From the NCBI GenBank assembly GCA_965153355.1, contig OZ231128.1, forward strand, positions 14,756,001 to 14,820,000: 64,000 nt of DNA, given 5' to 3'. Both the position numbers and the translations under genes were made by a program. Under the pieces are notes generated by a model. It was not told the origin of the DNA and made no database searches. It saw only the letters and a list, made by a program, of their open reading frames with translations. Below are positions 47,130 through 57,588 of the stretch, in pieces (positions within the stretch are counted from its first letter, which is position 1; every line of letters begins with the position of its first letter). The DNA is from Flaccisagitta enflata. Its lineage: Eukaryota; Chaetognatha; Sagittoidea; Aphragmophora.

Positions 47130-48950
47130 AGATGTCAATCCAAGTCATTCATTCATCAATCCAAGTCATTCATTCATCAATCCAAGTCATTCATTCATCA
47201 ATCCAAGTCATTCATTCATCAATCCAAGTCATTCATCAATCCAGGTTATTCATTCGTCAATCCAGGTCATTCATTCGTCAATCCAAGTCATTCATTCGTC
47301 AATCCAGGTCAATCATTTGTCAATCCAGGTCATTCATTTGTCAATCCAGGTCATTCATTCGTCAATCCAAGTCATTCATTTGTCAATCCAAGTCATTCAA
47401 TCGTCAATCCAAGTCATTCAATCGTCAATCCAAGTCATTCAATCGTCAATCCAAGTCATTCAATCGTCAATCCAAGTCATTCATTCGTCAATCCAAGTCA
47501 TTCATTTGTCAATCCAAGTCATTCATTCGTCAATCCGTCATTCATTCGTCAATCCAAGTCATTCATTCGTCAATCCAAGTCATTCATTCGTCAATCCAAG
47601 TCATTCATTCGTCAATCCAAGTCATTCATTCGTCAATCCAAGTCATTCTTTTGTCAATCCAAGTCATTCTTTTGTCAATCCAAGTCATTCATTCGTCAAT
47701 CCAAGTCATTCGTCAATCCAAGTCATTCATTCGTCAATCCAAGTCATTCATTCGTCAATCCAAGTCATTCATTCGTCAATCCAAGTCATTCATTCATCAA
47801 TCCAAGTCATTCATTCATCAATCCAAGTCATTTATTTGTCAATCCAAGTCATTCATTTGTCAATCCAAGTCATTCATTCGTCAATCCAAGTCATTCATTC
47901 GTCAATCCAAGTCATTCATTCGTCAATCCAAGTCATTCATTCATCAATCCAAGTCATTCATTTGTCAATCCAAGTCATTCATTCGTCAATCCAAGTCATT
48001 CATTCGTCAATCCAAGTCATTCATTCGTCAATCCAAGTCATTCATTCATCAATCCAAGTCATTCATTTGTCAATCCAAGTCATTCATTCGTCAATCCAAG
48101 TCATTCATTTGTCAATCCAAGTCATTCATTCGTCAATCCGTCATTCATTCGTCAATCCAAGTCATTCATCCGTCAATCCAAGTCATTCATCCGTCAATCC
48201 AAGTCATTCATCCGTCAATCCAAGTCATTCTTTTGTCAATCCAAGTCATTCTTTTGTCAATCCAAGTCATTCTGTTGTCAATCCAAGTCATTCATTCGTC
48301 AATCCAAGTCATTCGTCAATCCAAGTCATTCATTCGTCAATCCAAGTCATTCATTCGTCAATCCAAGTCATTCATTCGTCAATCCAAGTCATTCATTCGT
48401 CAATCCAAGTCATTCATTCGTCAATCCAAGTCATTCATTCATCAATCCAAGTCATTTATTTGTCAATCCAAGTCATTCATTTGTCAATCCAAGTCATTCA
48501 TTCGTCAATCCAAGTCATTTATTCGTCAATCCAAGTCATTTATTCGTCAATCCAAGTCATTCATTTGACAATCCAAGTCATTCATTTGTCAATCCAAGTC
48601 ATTCATTCGTCAATCCAAGTCATTCATTCGTCAATCCAAGTCATTCATTCGTCAATCCAAGTCATTCATTCATCAATCCAAGTCATTCATTTGTCAATCC
48701 AAGTCATTCATTTGTCAATCCAAGTCATTCATTTGTCAATCCAAGTCATTCATTCGTCAATCCAAGTCATTCATTTGTCAATCCAAGTCATTCATTCGTC
48801 AATCCAAGTCATTCATTTGTCAATCCAAGTCATTCATTTGTCAATCCAAGTCATTCATTCGTCAATCCAAGTCATTCATTCGTCAATCCAAGTCATTCAT
48901 TCGTCGATCCAAGTCATTCATTCATACATCCAAGTCATTCATTCATACAT
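47130..48950 (+). repeat. 21-bp satellite (AATCCAAGTCATTCATTCGTC) with higher-order structure
   Basis: About 88 units. Rare short units recur at a fixed distance: CAATCCGTCATT at 47531 and 48134, and CCAAGTCATTCGTCAATCC at 47701 and 48304, both 603 bp apart. Flanking unit variants (TTTTGTC, CATTTATTTGTC) recur in the same order. The 647-residue open frame is a by-product of 21 being a multiple of three. Confidence 0.96.
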
Positions 48951-49285
48951 CAAAGTCATTTTCCCTCCAATCTGAGTCATTTTCCCTCCAATCTGAGTCA
49001 TTCTCCCTCCAATCTGAGTCATTCTCCCTCCAATCTGAGTCATTCTCCCTCCAATCTGAGTCATTCTCCCTCCAATCTGAGTCATTCTCCCTCCAATCTG
49101 AGTCATTCTCCCTCCAATCCGAGTCATTCTCCCTCCAATCCGAGTCATTCTCCCTCCAATCCGAGTCATTCTCCCTCCAATCTGAGTCATTCTCCCTCCA
49201 ATCCGAGTCATTCCTTCTCCTAGGCGAGTCATTCTTTCTCCACTCCGAGTCATTCTTTCTCCACTCCGAGTCATTCCTACTTCAA
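48951..49285 (+). repeat. 21-bp satellite, second unit type (TCTGAGTCATTCTCCCTCCAA)
   Basis: About 16 units sharing GAGTCATTC with the preceding array but with CCCTCCAATC in place of ATTCGTCAATCC. The last four units shift to CTTTCTCCACTCC. Confidence 0.95.
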
Positions 49286-49299
49286 TCCGGCATTTGTCA

Positions 49300-49639
49300 A
49301 TTGAAGTCATTCGTTTGATAATTTAAGTCCCGCAGTTTTTTATAGCCTTGAGGCTTAGACTCTAGCCAAGCCAAGCATAAATTAAAGGCTACCACATCCC
49401 AACATACATTGGTGTCAAATCCTGTTCCCCTTCGCCTATTTCCCCCTTTGTCCTTTCTTTGGTGATGGACACGTAGCTCAACACCTTGCTGTGTTGGTCC
49501 ATTGGCCCATCCGTTCATCTGATATATTTCAGCAATATTGTCTCTTCTTGCCTTTTTTTAGTGTTTCGGCTGTTTTGCGTTTTAGGTGCAAAATACTAAG
49601 CACTGTTGTACTGCGCCTGTCCAACTATCGGCGACTTTT
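49300..49639. other. no gene recognised
   Basis: Weak family B-like patch CACCTTGCTGTGTTGGTCC at about 49481. No clear ends. Confidence 0.4.
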
Positions 49640-49875
49640 GCCCTGTTTTGGACTTGTTTCTCACTTACTCCACATTCCCTCTTGCCCCATTTCCCCCTCG
49701 CCGTATTCACCCTTTTCCATGTTCCCCCTTGCACTCTACTCCCCTAGCCCAATTCATCCACTTGCTCAGTGTTTCCTTGCCTTCCCCCCCCCCTTTACCT
49801 TGTATTTACTCCTCCCCTTGTGTTTCCTCCTTTCCTTTTGTTTCCTCCGCGCCTTATTTCCCTCCGCGCACCTCG
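49640..49875 (+). repeat. C-rich ~20-bp degenerate repeat
   Basis: CCCCTTGCCC/CCATTTCCCCCTCGCC phrases recur at about 18-21 bp with much drift. Confidence 0.6.
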
Positions 49876-50018
49876 AACCTTGACAACCGCCAAGACATAT
49901 TTAGGATTACTCAGTCTCTCTTCATTATGGCACTGTCAACATTTGTAGGAATTAATATCCGATCATTCAAAATATTTCATTGGGCACTTTTTGAAAAACA
50001 ATCACTTTTGGTCAATAT

Positions 50019-50260
50019 GTGTTGCATATGCAACATATTTTGCATATGTTAAGTATGTTGCATATGCAATACTTTTCATATATATAATACATATCACATA
50101 TGCTATACATGTACTTAGCATATGTAATACATGTTGCATATGCAAAGTATGTTGCATATGCACCACATTTCACATATGCAACACATTTCACATAGGCAAC
50201 ACATATGTGTCGCATATGCATCACATGTATGTCGCACATGCAACACTTCTTGCATATGAG
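50019..50260. repeat. CATATG palindrome cluster
   Basis: More than ten TGCATATG or GCATATGCA cores in about 240 bp, several as full TTGCATATGCAA palindromes, spaced mostly 12-30 bp. Confidence 0.85.
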
Positions 50261-50317
50261 GGTGGGCTTTCAACATTTAATTCTTTCAGAAACATCTCTA
50301 ACAGTAGGACCTATTAT

Positions 50318-50390
50318 CATTTGTTATAATAATATATGTTATAATAGCATTTGTTATAATATATATCATTTGTTATAATGATATTTGCAA
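50318..50390 (+). repeat. TTGTTATAATAATAT repeat
   Basis: Four imperfect units of CATTTGTTATAATA. Confidence 0.75.
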
Positions 50391-50889
50391 GTTTCGCGAC
50401 CATGCAACATGATCTTCACGTGACCCGCCGTTCTACTATGATAAAAACCCTATCAAAATTTGCTCTAAAATGTTTCTTACTGAATCCTGTATTAATTGAA
50501 GGGGGCCACAAGAAGATCACAACCTGGGCATGATCACGAAATAAAATCTCATCATTATGATGCATGATAGTGGTCCCTGCTGATAAAGAGGTTTCTGAAA
50601 GAACTTGATGTCAAAAGCCCACCATATGCACCCGATGTGATATGCTGTATATGCAAATCATGTACTTTGCATATACATCATGTTGAAAATACAACAAATT
50701 TTCACTAGATTTTTTTTCAATAAGGGCCTGATGAAATATTAATAATGGTTTAATCTTGATCCCTGCATCTGTGGATTGTGCCTAAATGAAAAACTAGTAA
50801 CGAGTAATCCAAAAAACATCGTGGCAGTTCTTAAAGGATCCATGGTGTCCGACATGTGTTTACCTATTGCCAAAAATTTCCATATTGCC
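50391..50889. other. no gene recognised
   Basis: A further CATATG-like patch at 50635-50690 (GATATGCTGTATATGCAAAT). Otherwise unique-looking. Confidence 0.4.
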
Positions 50890-51290
50890 ATTTTTCTTTT
50901 CCTCCTGTTTCCCCCTTTCCCTATGTCTTTCTCACCCCATGTTTCCCCCCCATTCTGTTTTTCCCACACTACATGCTTCCACCTTGCCCCAAGTTTACTC
51001 CTTGCCCATGTCTACCCCTTACTTTATGTTTTCCCTTCACCTCATGGTTCCTCCTCGCCCAATGTTTGCCCCTTGCCTCATGATTACCCCCTTTTGTGTT
51101 CCCTCTTACCTTATATTACCCCTCGTCCTATATTTCCCTTGTCTTTTGTTCCCCTGCGCCATATTTCCCCCCTCCCCCTGTATTCCACCCTTGCCGCATT
51201 TTTCACCTCACCCCATGTTTCCAACTTGCCCTGTGTTCCTTCCTTGCCCTGTGTTAAACCCTTCACCATGTGTTTTACCTTTCACCCTGT
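50890..51290 (+). repeat. C-rich ~20-bp degenerate repeat
   Basis: About 20 units of ATGTTTCCCCCTTGCCCC type, strongly diverged; sister of 49640-49875. Confidence 0.75.
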
Positions 51291-51319
51291 TCTATTCACT
51301 CTATTTGTATTTGCATTTG

Positions 51320-51424
51320 AGGCCACTTGAGTAGGAGCAGTGAGGCCAAAAGCCGCAAAAAAAAAAAAAAACTAAAGTGTGACAGATGGTCCGACGGATT
51401 GACAAAGCGTTGCACGCGAATAAA
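51320..51424 (+). mobile_element. family B element, decayed
   Basis: ACTTGAGTAGGAGCAGTGAG, GACAGATGGTCCGACGGATT, GACAAAGCG and a shortened end TTGCACGCGAATAAAA. Confidence 0.7.
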
Positions 51425-52089
51425 AAAAAAAAGAAGGGTATTATGTTGAATGGACAAATTTTGATGGAGACTAAATAAGAGATGTTGACTTTTCATGGCT
51501 ACCCCTAAAACGCCCCTAGATTGGGTGCTTCACATAGCAAAAGTTGGTTATTTCTTTTCACCCTCTTTACCAAATATAGAGTGGCTAATTTTAGTACCCT
51601 TACCGTTTTTTTTTATCAAAAATCATTCATTTTTCTGATTTTTAGAAATTTGTTTTTGAAGACCTAATTTGCATAATGCAGTGGGATAAAACAATATGCA
51701 GATATATTTTAAATTAGCTTTTATAAATTTTTACTTTTTATAAGATTGTTAATTTGGTTTTTTTTGTAAGCTCTTTTATAGTTTATGTTCTTATATTTTA
51801 ATTTGTTTTTACAAATATCATAATCTTTTAAAACAAATGATTATCCTTTTTGTAATAAAACTACACAGGATTTTGCTGAATTCTGAGGAATCTGTGGGAA
51901 CTTCAAAGCCAAAACAAAAATGGAAGATAAAGGAATTTTGAAAAAAAAAAATGATCATCTTTATGAATTTTGCTCTTCTATATTACCTTAATAATGTAAA
52001 AGGTTACTCCCAACTTTTGCTATGTGGAGCACCCAAGCCCCTAGAAGGCCCCTAATTGGTAGCATGTGATTAACGTTTCCTGACTACAA
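51425..52089. other. no gene; inverted similarity around an AT-rich centre
   Basis: GCCCCTAGATTGGGTGCTTCACATAGCAAAAGTTGG in pieces at 51511-51546 is the inverse of 52008-52060 (CCAACTTTTGCTATGTGGAG, AGCCCCTAGAAGG). This is a probable ~550-bp inverted-ended element from about 51498 to 52062. Confidence 0.6.
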
Positions 52090-52262
52090 GTTTTTAGTCG
52101 TGGCTACGCGACTCTACACCCTGCTTTGTTGGTTGTCCGTCGGTCCGTTAGTCCGTCAGTCTGTCCGTCACCTCACTGCTCCTGCCCAAATTATGAAGTG
52201 ACCTCAAATATAGCCCCTGCCCACCCGCATGCGGCTGGGGTAGCCGTTTATCCGGCCTTGTT
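52090..52262 (-). mobile_element. family B element, full length
   Basis: AGTCGTGGCTACGCGACT, GTCCGTCGGTCCG core, CTCCTGCCCAAATTATGAAG, CACCCGCATGCGGCTGGGG and TATCCGGCCTTGTT. Confidence 0.95.
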
Positions 52263-52630
52263 AATTTGCGATCTGTTGTTTTAGATGATATGATGAAACC
52301 AGAATCTTGACCACTCAATAGAGTGCGGCAATGCAAACATTTTGTCGCACAGCACTTTCATATTGGTTGGCTTCTATTTTGAATTTTCAGAATGTGAGTA
52401 GTTTTTTGTGAGTACCCTGTCATTTTGCTGTTGCTATGAAACTATTAAAATTGATCAATGTCGCTGTTTGATATATTTCTTTTACTTTTTTTGACTGTTG
52501 TTGAAAAGAAGAGGCAAACATTTTAATAAGAAGAGATTGGAAGAAATCACCACCACTAGTCAGTTTTTCTTCACTCTCCAGCTGCTTAGTCTTATGAAAA
52601 CCTAGAAAGAATTAATTTCCTGGCATTCTA

Positions 52631-53204
52631 CAGTAAGATGAAAGCAAAGACGACCAAGACTGGAGGATAGATTTTGGGTGTCATAATTTTTTTTTATTTA
52701 TGAAAATTTGATCTATATTAATTAAAGATTGTTCTATTATTTGAATATATTTGTTTATGACTTGAATTCATCAAGACTTATTTATTTTATGTTCTAACTT
52801 AATTCATCAGATTAGGCAAATAATTTTATATAATTAAAAAAAATCAGTTTAATCAGATTATTTTTACAGGTTATATATTTATTCTAAGCTTTGCTCAGAT
52901 ATTAATTTATATAATTAATCTATTTAAAAAATGATTTTAAAATTTATAAAAATAATTTAATTGAGCTGATTTTTTTTTTTAATTATATATAATTTTAAGT
53001 AAAATCTGATAAGCTAGGTTAAAGTATTGAAAGATAGTCTTAATGATGTTAAGTCACAAGTTGAAGAATGACAAAAGTTATTATATTAAAGCAATAGAGC
53101 AATATATAATTTATGTAAATTTTAATTTTTTTTATAAATTAAATAAAATCAAGATACTTAAATTCTATCCTCCAGTCTAGGTCATCTTTGCTCCCATCGT
53201 ACTG
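52631..53204. mobile_element. 574-bp AT-rich MITE, TA-flanked, ends CAGTAAGATG
   Basis: Left CAGTAAGATGAAAGCAAAG and GACTGGAGGATAGA pair with right TCTATCCTCCAGTC and CTTTGCTCCCATCGTACTG. Arms are about 40 bp, bordered by TA on both sides. The inside is very AT-rich with no frame. Tc1/mariner-type non-autonomous element. Confidence 0.9.
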
Positions 53205-53460
53205 TAACATTTAGAAGAATCCGCTCAATTGGACCTTTTTACAGGACTTCTTGTCAGTTTTTCAGTCATAATAGTTGAGTCCTTTTGTCGGTCTATTGGT
53301 CAGTAACATTGTCGATCTGTGAATTCATTACGTAGTATGGCCCCTACCCGACTGTTCACAACTGAAGTGTGGTATACCGGTTATGTTTGGTTGACACCCA
53401 AATCATGCAATTACTAGAAACGTGAAAAAATCATCTGATTGTATTGTCTTGAAAAGTGAA

Positions 53461-53655
53461 CTAGGCTGGATACTTGTCCCCGCCCCCAGTCGCAGGCGGG
53501 TGAGTAAGCTTCGTATTTGAGGTTAGTCAGGACACTTGATCATTTAGTTAGGAGCAGTGAGGCAAAAGACCGCACAAACCCCAAAAAAGTTAAGGATGAC
53601 CGACGGACTAAGAGACCGACAAAGTGGGGTGTACAGTCGCGTAGCACACAAATAG
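53461..53655 (+). mobile_element. family B element, diverged
   Basis: CTAGGCTGGATACTTG, CCCAGTCGCAGGCGGGTGAG, TAGGAGCAGTGAGGC, GACCGACAAAGTGGGG and the end AGTCGCGTAGCACACAA. Confidence 0.85.
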
Positions 53656-53788
53656 AAATAAGAATAATGCCTGACCCGATGAGATAAATTTTCTAGAGTT
53701 TTGATAACCCTTGAAAGCTGCAACCCTCTCTCCCCCTCCTCCCCGATATCTCAGTATTGATAGCACTCTGTTGTATCTATGGTTGTAT

Positions 53789-53876
53789 TTTTAGCACATT
53801 ACACGACTCTACACCCGTCTGTCCATTGATCTGTCTGTTAGTCCGTCCGTACATCTATCCGTCTGTCACACTTTTT
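53789..53876 (-). mobile_element. family B element interrupted by family A
   Basis: TTTTTAGCACATTACACGAC, GACTCTACACCCGTCTGTCC, CCGT core and CACACTTTTT. The next base starts GGGCAGCGG of a family A copy, so A inserted into the T-run of B. Confidence 0.85.
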
Positions 53877-54381
53877 GGGCAGCGGCCCCGGAGGGGCCAA
53901 TGACCCATTATTCCACATTTGGCAATTTTGTTTCTCCGTTTCTCCGTTAAATTCCGCCCCCCCCCTCCCTCGAGCCATCCTAGGACTCAATCAGCCCTCA
54001 AATTAGCTCCTCCAGACCTCAGATTAGCCTTCTCAGACCCGATATAAGCCCTTCTAGGCCTCAAATCGGCTCTTCCAGACCTCAAATCGGCCTCCTCAGA
54101 CCTGAAATCAGCCCTCTCAGGCTTCAAACCAGCTCTGCTAGACCTCATATAGGCCTTTTCATGGCTGAAAAAAAGCCCTTTCAGGTCTCAACCAAGCTCT
54201 TCCAGACCTCAAATCAGCCTTCTTATGCCTGAAATCTGCACATTCAGGCCTCAAATTAGCCCTCCTAAGCTTAAAAGATGCCCTTGCGGACCTGACCTGA
54301 CTCAAATTAGCCCTCGTAGATCTGAATTAAGCCTCTCCGGACTCAGATCAGCCCTGTGTGGAATTGTAGGTCATTGGCCTT
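53877..54381 (+). mobile_element. family A copy with 22-bp core units
   Basis: GGGCAGCGGCCCCGGAGGGG, CAATGACCCATTATTCCACA, then about 18 units of CCTCAAATCAGCCCTCYCAGA. The opposite inner end GTAGGTCATTGGCC is at 54367-54380; the outer right end is missing. Confidence 0.85.
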
Positions 54382-54500
54382 AGCGTTAGGGCTAGGGTGA
54401 GCTAGGATTTACGTGTAACAGTCAGAATCAGCTGCAATTGAAGCTTCACTTTGGCGGAGGATTCAAAAAAAGAAAAAAACAAAACAAAAGACGACAAAAA
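54382..54500 (+). mobile_element. half copy of the telomere-armed fold-back element
   Basis: GCGTTAGGGCTAGGGTGAGC and GCTGCAATTGAAGCTTC, GGCGGAGGATTC match the left arm of 54938-55448. Confidence 0.65.
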
Positions 54501-54654
54501 TTTGTTGAACATTGCCCTGTCCGTCTGTCTATCTGTCGGTCACGCGTGAATGAAAAATCACCGAAAATGTTTGAAATCATTTGAAAACTCATTTCGTTTA
54601 TCATTGATAATACTTGTCATTTCATTCTCTGAAATAATCAGCTTCGGTTAGGTT

Positions 54655-54850
54655 TGATCAAGCTGAGGATAGGTCAGATAGGTCTGGTGATAGGGCGAAT
54701 AGAGCTCGGGATAGGTCTGATGGAGCTCGGGATAGGGCTGATACTGATAGAGCTCAGAAATTGTCTGATAGAGCTTGGGATAGGCCTGATAGAGCTCGGG
54801 ATAGGTCTGAAAGAGCTCGGGATAGGTCTGATAGAGCTAGGTTTAGGTCT
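54655..54850 (+). repeat. 21-bp minisatellite (GATAGAGCTCGGGATAGGTCT)
   Basis: About nine units with a few substitutions. The IELGIGL-type frames are by-products. Confidence 0.93.
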
Positions 54851-54937
54851 AAGAATTAACAACGCCCGGCGCACCGTCTTGTTCACGTCTGCTTAAGTGC
54901 CTGACTAGCCGTTATAAATAAATAAGAATGTAAGAAG

Positions 54938-55448
54938 TCTTTTGTTTTTAAGACTATAGCGGGTTTTCAAATTAGGGTTAGGGGTGGGGTTAGGGTAGGA
55001 GATGGTTTTATGGTCAGGGTTAGGGACAGGGTTTGTGTTAGGGCTAAGGGTTGGCTAGATTTTGATGATGGCCTGAAGCTACTCGAATTAAAGTTTCGCT
55101 CTGGCGGAGGATTCTGAAAAAACAAGCAAAATTGTGCAGAAAACCATTCAAAACTTCCAGAAAACACTGTATCGACAAATGTGGAAGACCGACAGACTTG
55201 CGCCAAGAGTCAAGAGGCGGAGCTGCTGATTGAGTCTCTGAATGATTTTGTTTTTCTTTCAGAATCCTCCGCCAGAGCGAATTTAATTCGAATAGCTTTG
55301 GGTCGTAACACATAAAACCCAGCCAACCCTTAGCCCTAAAGCTAACCTTGTCCCTAACCTTAACCCTAAAACTATCCCCAACCCTAACCCTAAACCCACC
55401 CCTAACCCTAATTTAAAAAACCGCTTAAAAAGTCTTATAAACAAAAGA
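54938..55448. mobile_element. 511-bp fold-back element with telomere-like arms
   Basis: TCTTTTGTTTTTAAGAC at the left pairs with the inverse at 55428-55448. TTAGGGTTAGGGGTGGGGTT (54973) pairs with AACCCACCCCTAACCCTAA (55393). TCTGGCGGAGGATTCTGAAA (55100) pairs with TTTCAGAATCCTCCGCCAGA (55258). Arms are about 190 bp, the unpaired loop about 130 bp. Confidence 0.9.
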
Positions 55449-56090
55449 TCGACAGATGGTTGTTCAAGTGTACCCGAGAGGCTAAGACAAAAGCATTAAG
55501 AATTTTTGAATGACATTTTGATGAATGAATTGTTGAATGAATGAAAGAATGAGTGGATGAATAAAACAGATCTGAAACTGTGTGCACAAACTGCCGTGTG
55601 TTGCCTTCACTTGGTCAACACAGCACACTGGAAGCTCAATGTGTGGCACCCCCTCTTCAAATTTGCTGCCACCTTCATGGCGTGTTCTGATATGCTTCTG
55701 ATGATGAACCACGAAAACATGACAATTGTCTTTTTGTAGGTTTCTAGTTGCATGCTACCCCAAATCACTCCTTTATCACCTAAAATTCATATGACAGCGT
55801 CCCCCCGAAGGCAACATTTGTGTTTCAAAGATGGTCAAAATAGAAATTATGAATGAATGGAAATGGAACAACAAGTGAATAAAAGTGATTCAGATAGCTC
55901 AGACATAATATTTAAAGGAAAAATTTGCATCTGTTTTGCAAAAAGGATCAAGTTTAGCCAATGTTACAAAAAAATTTATTGAAAAATTTTATTTTTTTTC
56001 ATTTTTGGTCATTGACAGAGGGCCGGTCTAAATTCTAAATTTGCATAGAAAATAAAAAAACCCAAAAAAACCAAAGAACATAGTTCTTTT
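55449..56090. other. no gene recognised
   Basis: GAATGAAT repeats at 55520-55562. AGCGTCCCCCCGAAGGCAAC at 55797 resembles AGGCAACATTTGTGTTTCAA at 21655-21677 (GGCAACATTTGTGTTTCAA is shared), a small dispersed repeat. Confidence 0.45.
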
Positions 56091-56290
56091 CCCAAATTGA
56101 TTAAAGAGAGAACTACATTTTTCAAAATGCAAAATTTCCCTGTGTATTGCTTTCTTAGAATTTAGACCACACAAAATGAAAAAAAGTGTAAGAAGAAATT
56201 TGCTAAAAATCATCATTTTCCTGCTTGTTTCCATGTGAATGGCGTAGTTCAAATTACTTTTTAGGTCAGAATATGATAAAAAGGTATACA
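56090..56290. repeat. diverged dispersed repeat shared with 22300-22470
   Basis: AAAATGCAAAATTTCCCTG, TTTCCATGTGAATGGCGTAG and GAATATGATA match the other copy in order. Confidence 0.45.
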
Positions 56291-56528
56291 CCAAGTGTCT
56301 TTAGAGACAATTTGTCTACTAAAAACATCCCAGCTTCATTATTATCCTGATAATGATGCAAAAAATATAGTGAAACACTTAATTTTCCTTCGAAAATTCA
56401 CTGTCATATACACAGATCCCCAGATCCTAACCCCCAAGAAATAAGTATGTACCTCTCACGCCCAAGACACCCTCTTATCACCACCTATGACGGCAAATTT
56501 CTGTAGGAAAATCAAAAGTCTCAACATT

Positions 56529-56729
56529 TCTAGTCGCGTGTTACGTGACTCTATGACCCGCTATCTCGGTCGGTCGATGAGTCAGTGAGTCCACGTTTGC
56601 TTTTTACGGAGCTAACGGGCGGTTTTTTTTTGCATTTCTGCTCCTGCCCAATTGCTTGAAAAACCTTTTTTATCACTGCCCCTGCCCACCCGGACGCGAC
56701 TTCCGTAGCCGTGTACACGGCCTTGTTTG
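56529..56729 (-). mobile_element. family B element, full length
   Basis: AGTCGCGTGTTACGTGACT, CGGTCGGTCGATGAGTC core, CTCCTGCCCAATTGCTTG, CACCCGGACGCGACTTCC and TACACGGCCTTGTTT. Confidence 0.95.
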
Positions 56730-56756
56730 TTTTTTTTGTTTTTTTGCGCCAGTTTT

Positions 56757-56905
56757 GGCCGGATACACGGCAATCCAGTCGCGGACGGTTGGGCAGGAGC
56801 AGTAATGCGAAAACCGCTCGGAATTCAACAAAAGTTGTGACCTACCGACGCACTGACCTACCGACCAACACAGCAAGGTGAAGAGTCGCGTGTCCGCGAC
56901 TAAAC
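56757..56905 (+). mobile_element. family B element (GTCGCGGAC subfamily)
   Basis: GGCCGGATACACGGCAATCC, AGTCGCGGACGGTTGGGC, CTACCGACCAACACAGCAAG and the hairpin GTCGCGTGTCCGCGACT. The near-end motif AGTCGCGGAC is the inverse of GTCCGCGACT. Confidence 0.95.
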
Positions 56906-57053
56906 ACAACCCTTTTAAAAAGTATCTAAAAAACAAAAGACCTCGTCCACTGCAGAAGATGAGTTCCCATATCACCACCAATTCACCTTTATTGATAGAC
57001 CAAGAGGCTGGTAGAGTCGCGTTGTACGCATCTGAAATGCATTGCCTTTTTTT

Positions 57054-57196
57054 TAATTGCGGACACGCAACTCTATAAGAGGCTTTGTCCGTCTGTCGCG
57101 TTGATCTGTCGGTCCATCCACACGAGTTGAAAAGCTGGAAAACGCGTATACCTGCCCCTGCCCACCCGTCCGCAACTGATGGCCGTTTATCTGGCC

Positions 57197-57202
<6 letters not shown>
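57054..57202 (-). mobile_element. family B element (GTTGC subfamily)
   Basis: ATTGCGGACACGCAACT, TATAAGAGGCTTTGTCCG, CTGCCCACCCGTCCGCAACT and TATCTGGCCTTGTTT. It abuts the CT array directly. Confidence 0.95.

Positions 57203-57287
<85 letters not shown>
57203..57287 (+). repeat. (CT)n array
   Basis: About 42 pure CT units. Confidence 0.97.
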
Positions 57288-57308
57288 ATAATTATCAATT
57301 CTCACTCT

Positions 57309-57400
57309 AACAAGGCTGGATACACAGCCAATGCCAACGAGTGGGCAGGGGTGGAAATGTACATATTCACACATTCTAGCTTAGTGGACATATTAAGAGA
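57309..57400 (+). mobile_element. family B element, right end lost
   Basis: ACAAGGCTGGATACACAGCC and AACGAGTGGGCAGGGGTGG; no hairpin follows. Confidence 0.8.
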
Positions 57401-57435
57401 CGTACAAACAAACATGAACAGCCACAAAGAAAAAA

Positions 57436-57580
57436 CAAGGCTGGATACACGGCAGTACAATCGCGGACGGTTTGGCAGGAGCAGTAGGGCGAAAACCGCT
57501 CAGAATTCAAAGATGTTACGGGACGGACCGACAGACCGACCGACATGGCAAGGTGTAGAGTCGCGTGTCCGCGACTAAAA
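57436..57580 (+). mobile_element. family B element (GTCGCGGAC subfamily), full length
   Basis: ACAAGGCTGGATACACGGC, ATCGCGGACGGTTTGGC, GACCGACAGACCGACCGACA and the hairpin GTCGCGTGTCCGCGACT. Confidence 0.96.
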
Positions 57581-57588
57581 AGAAAAAA

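Noticed and set aside
47032-48975. 647-residue open frame
   Set aside because: It is the translation of a 21-bp satellite. The period is a multiple of three, so no stops accumulate. No domain or non-repeat sequence is present.
47130-49285. CRISPR-like array of regularly spaced repeats
   Set aside because: Units are contiguous 21-mers without unique spacers, in a eukaryotic context.
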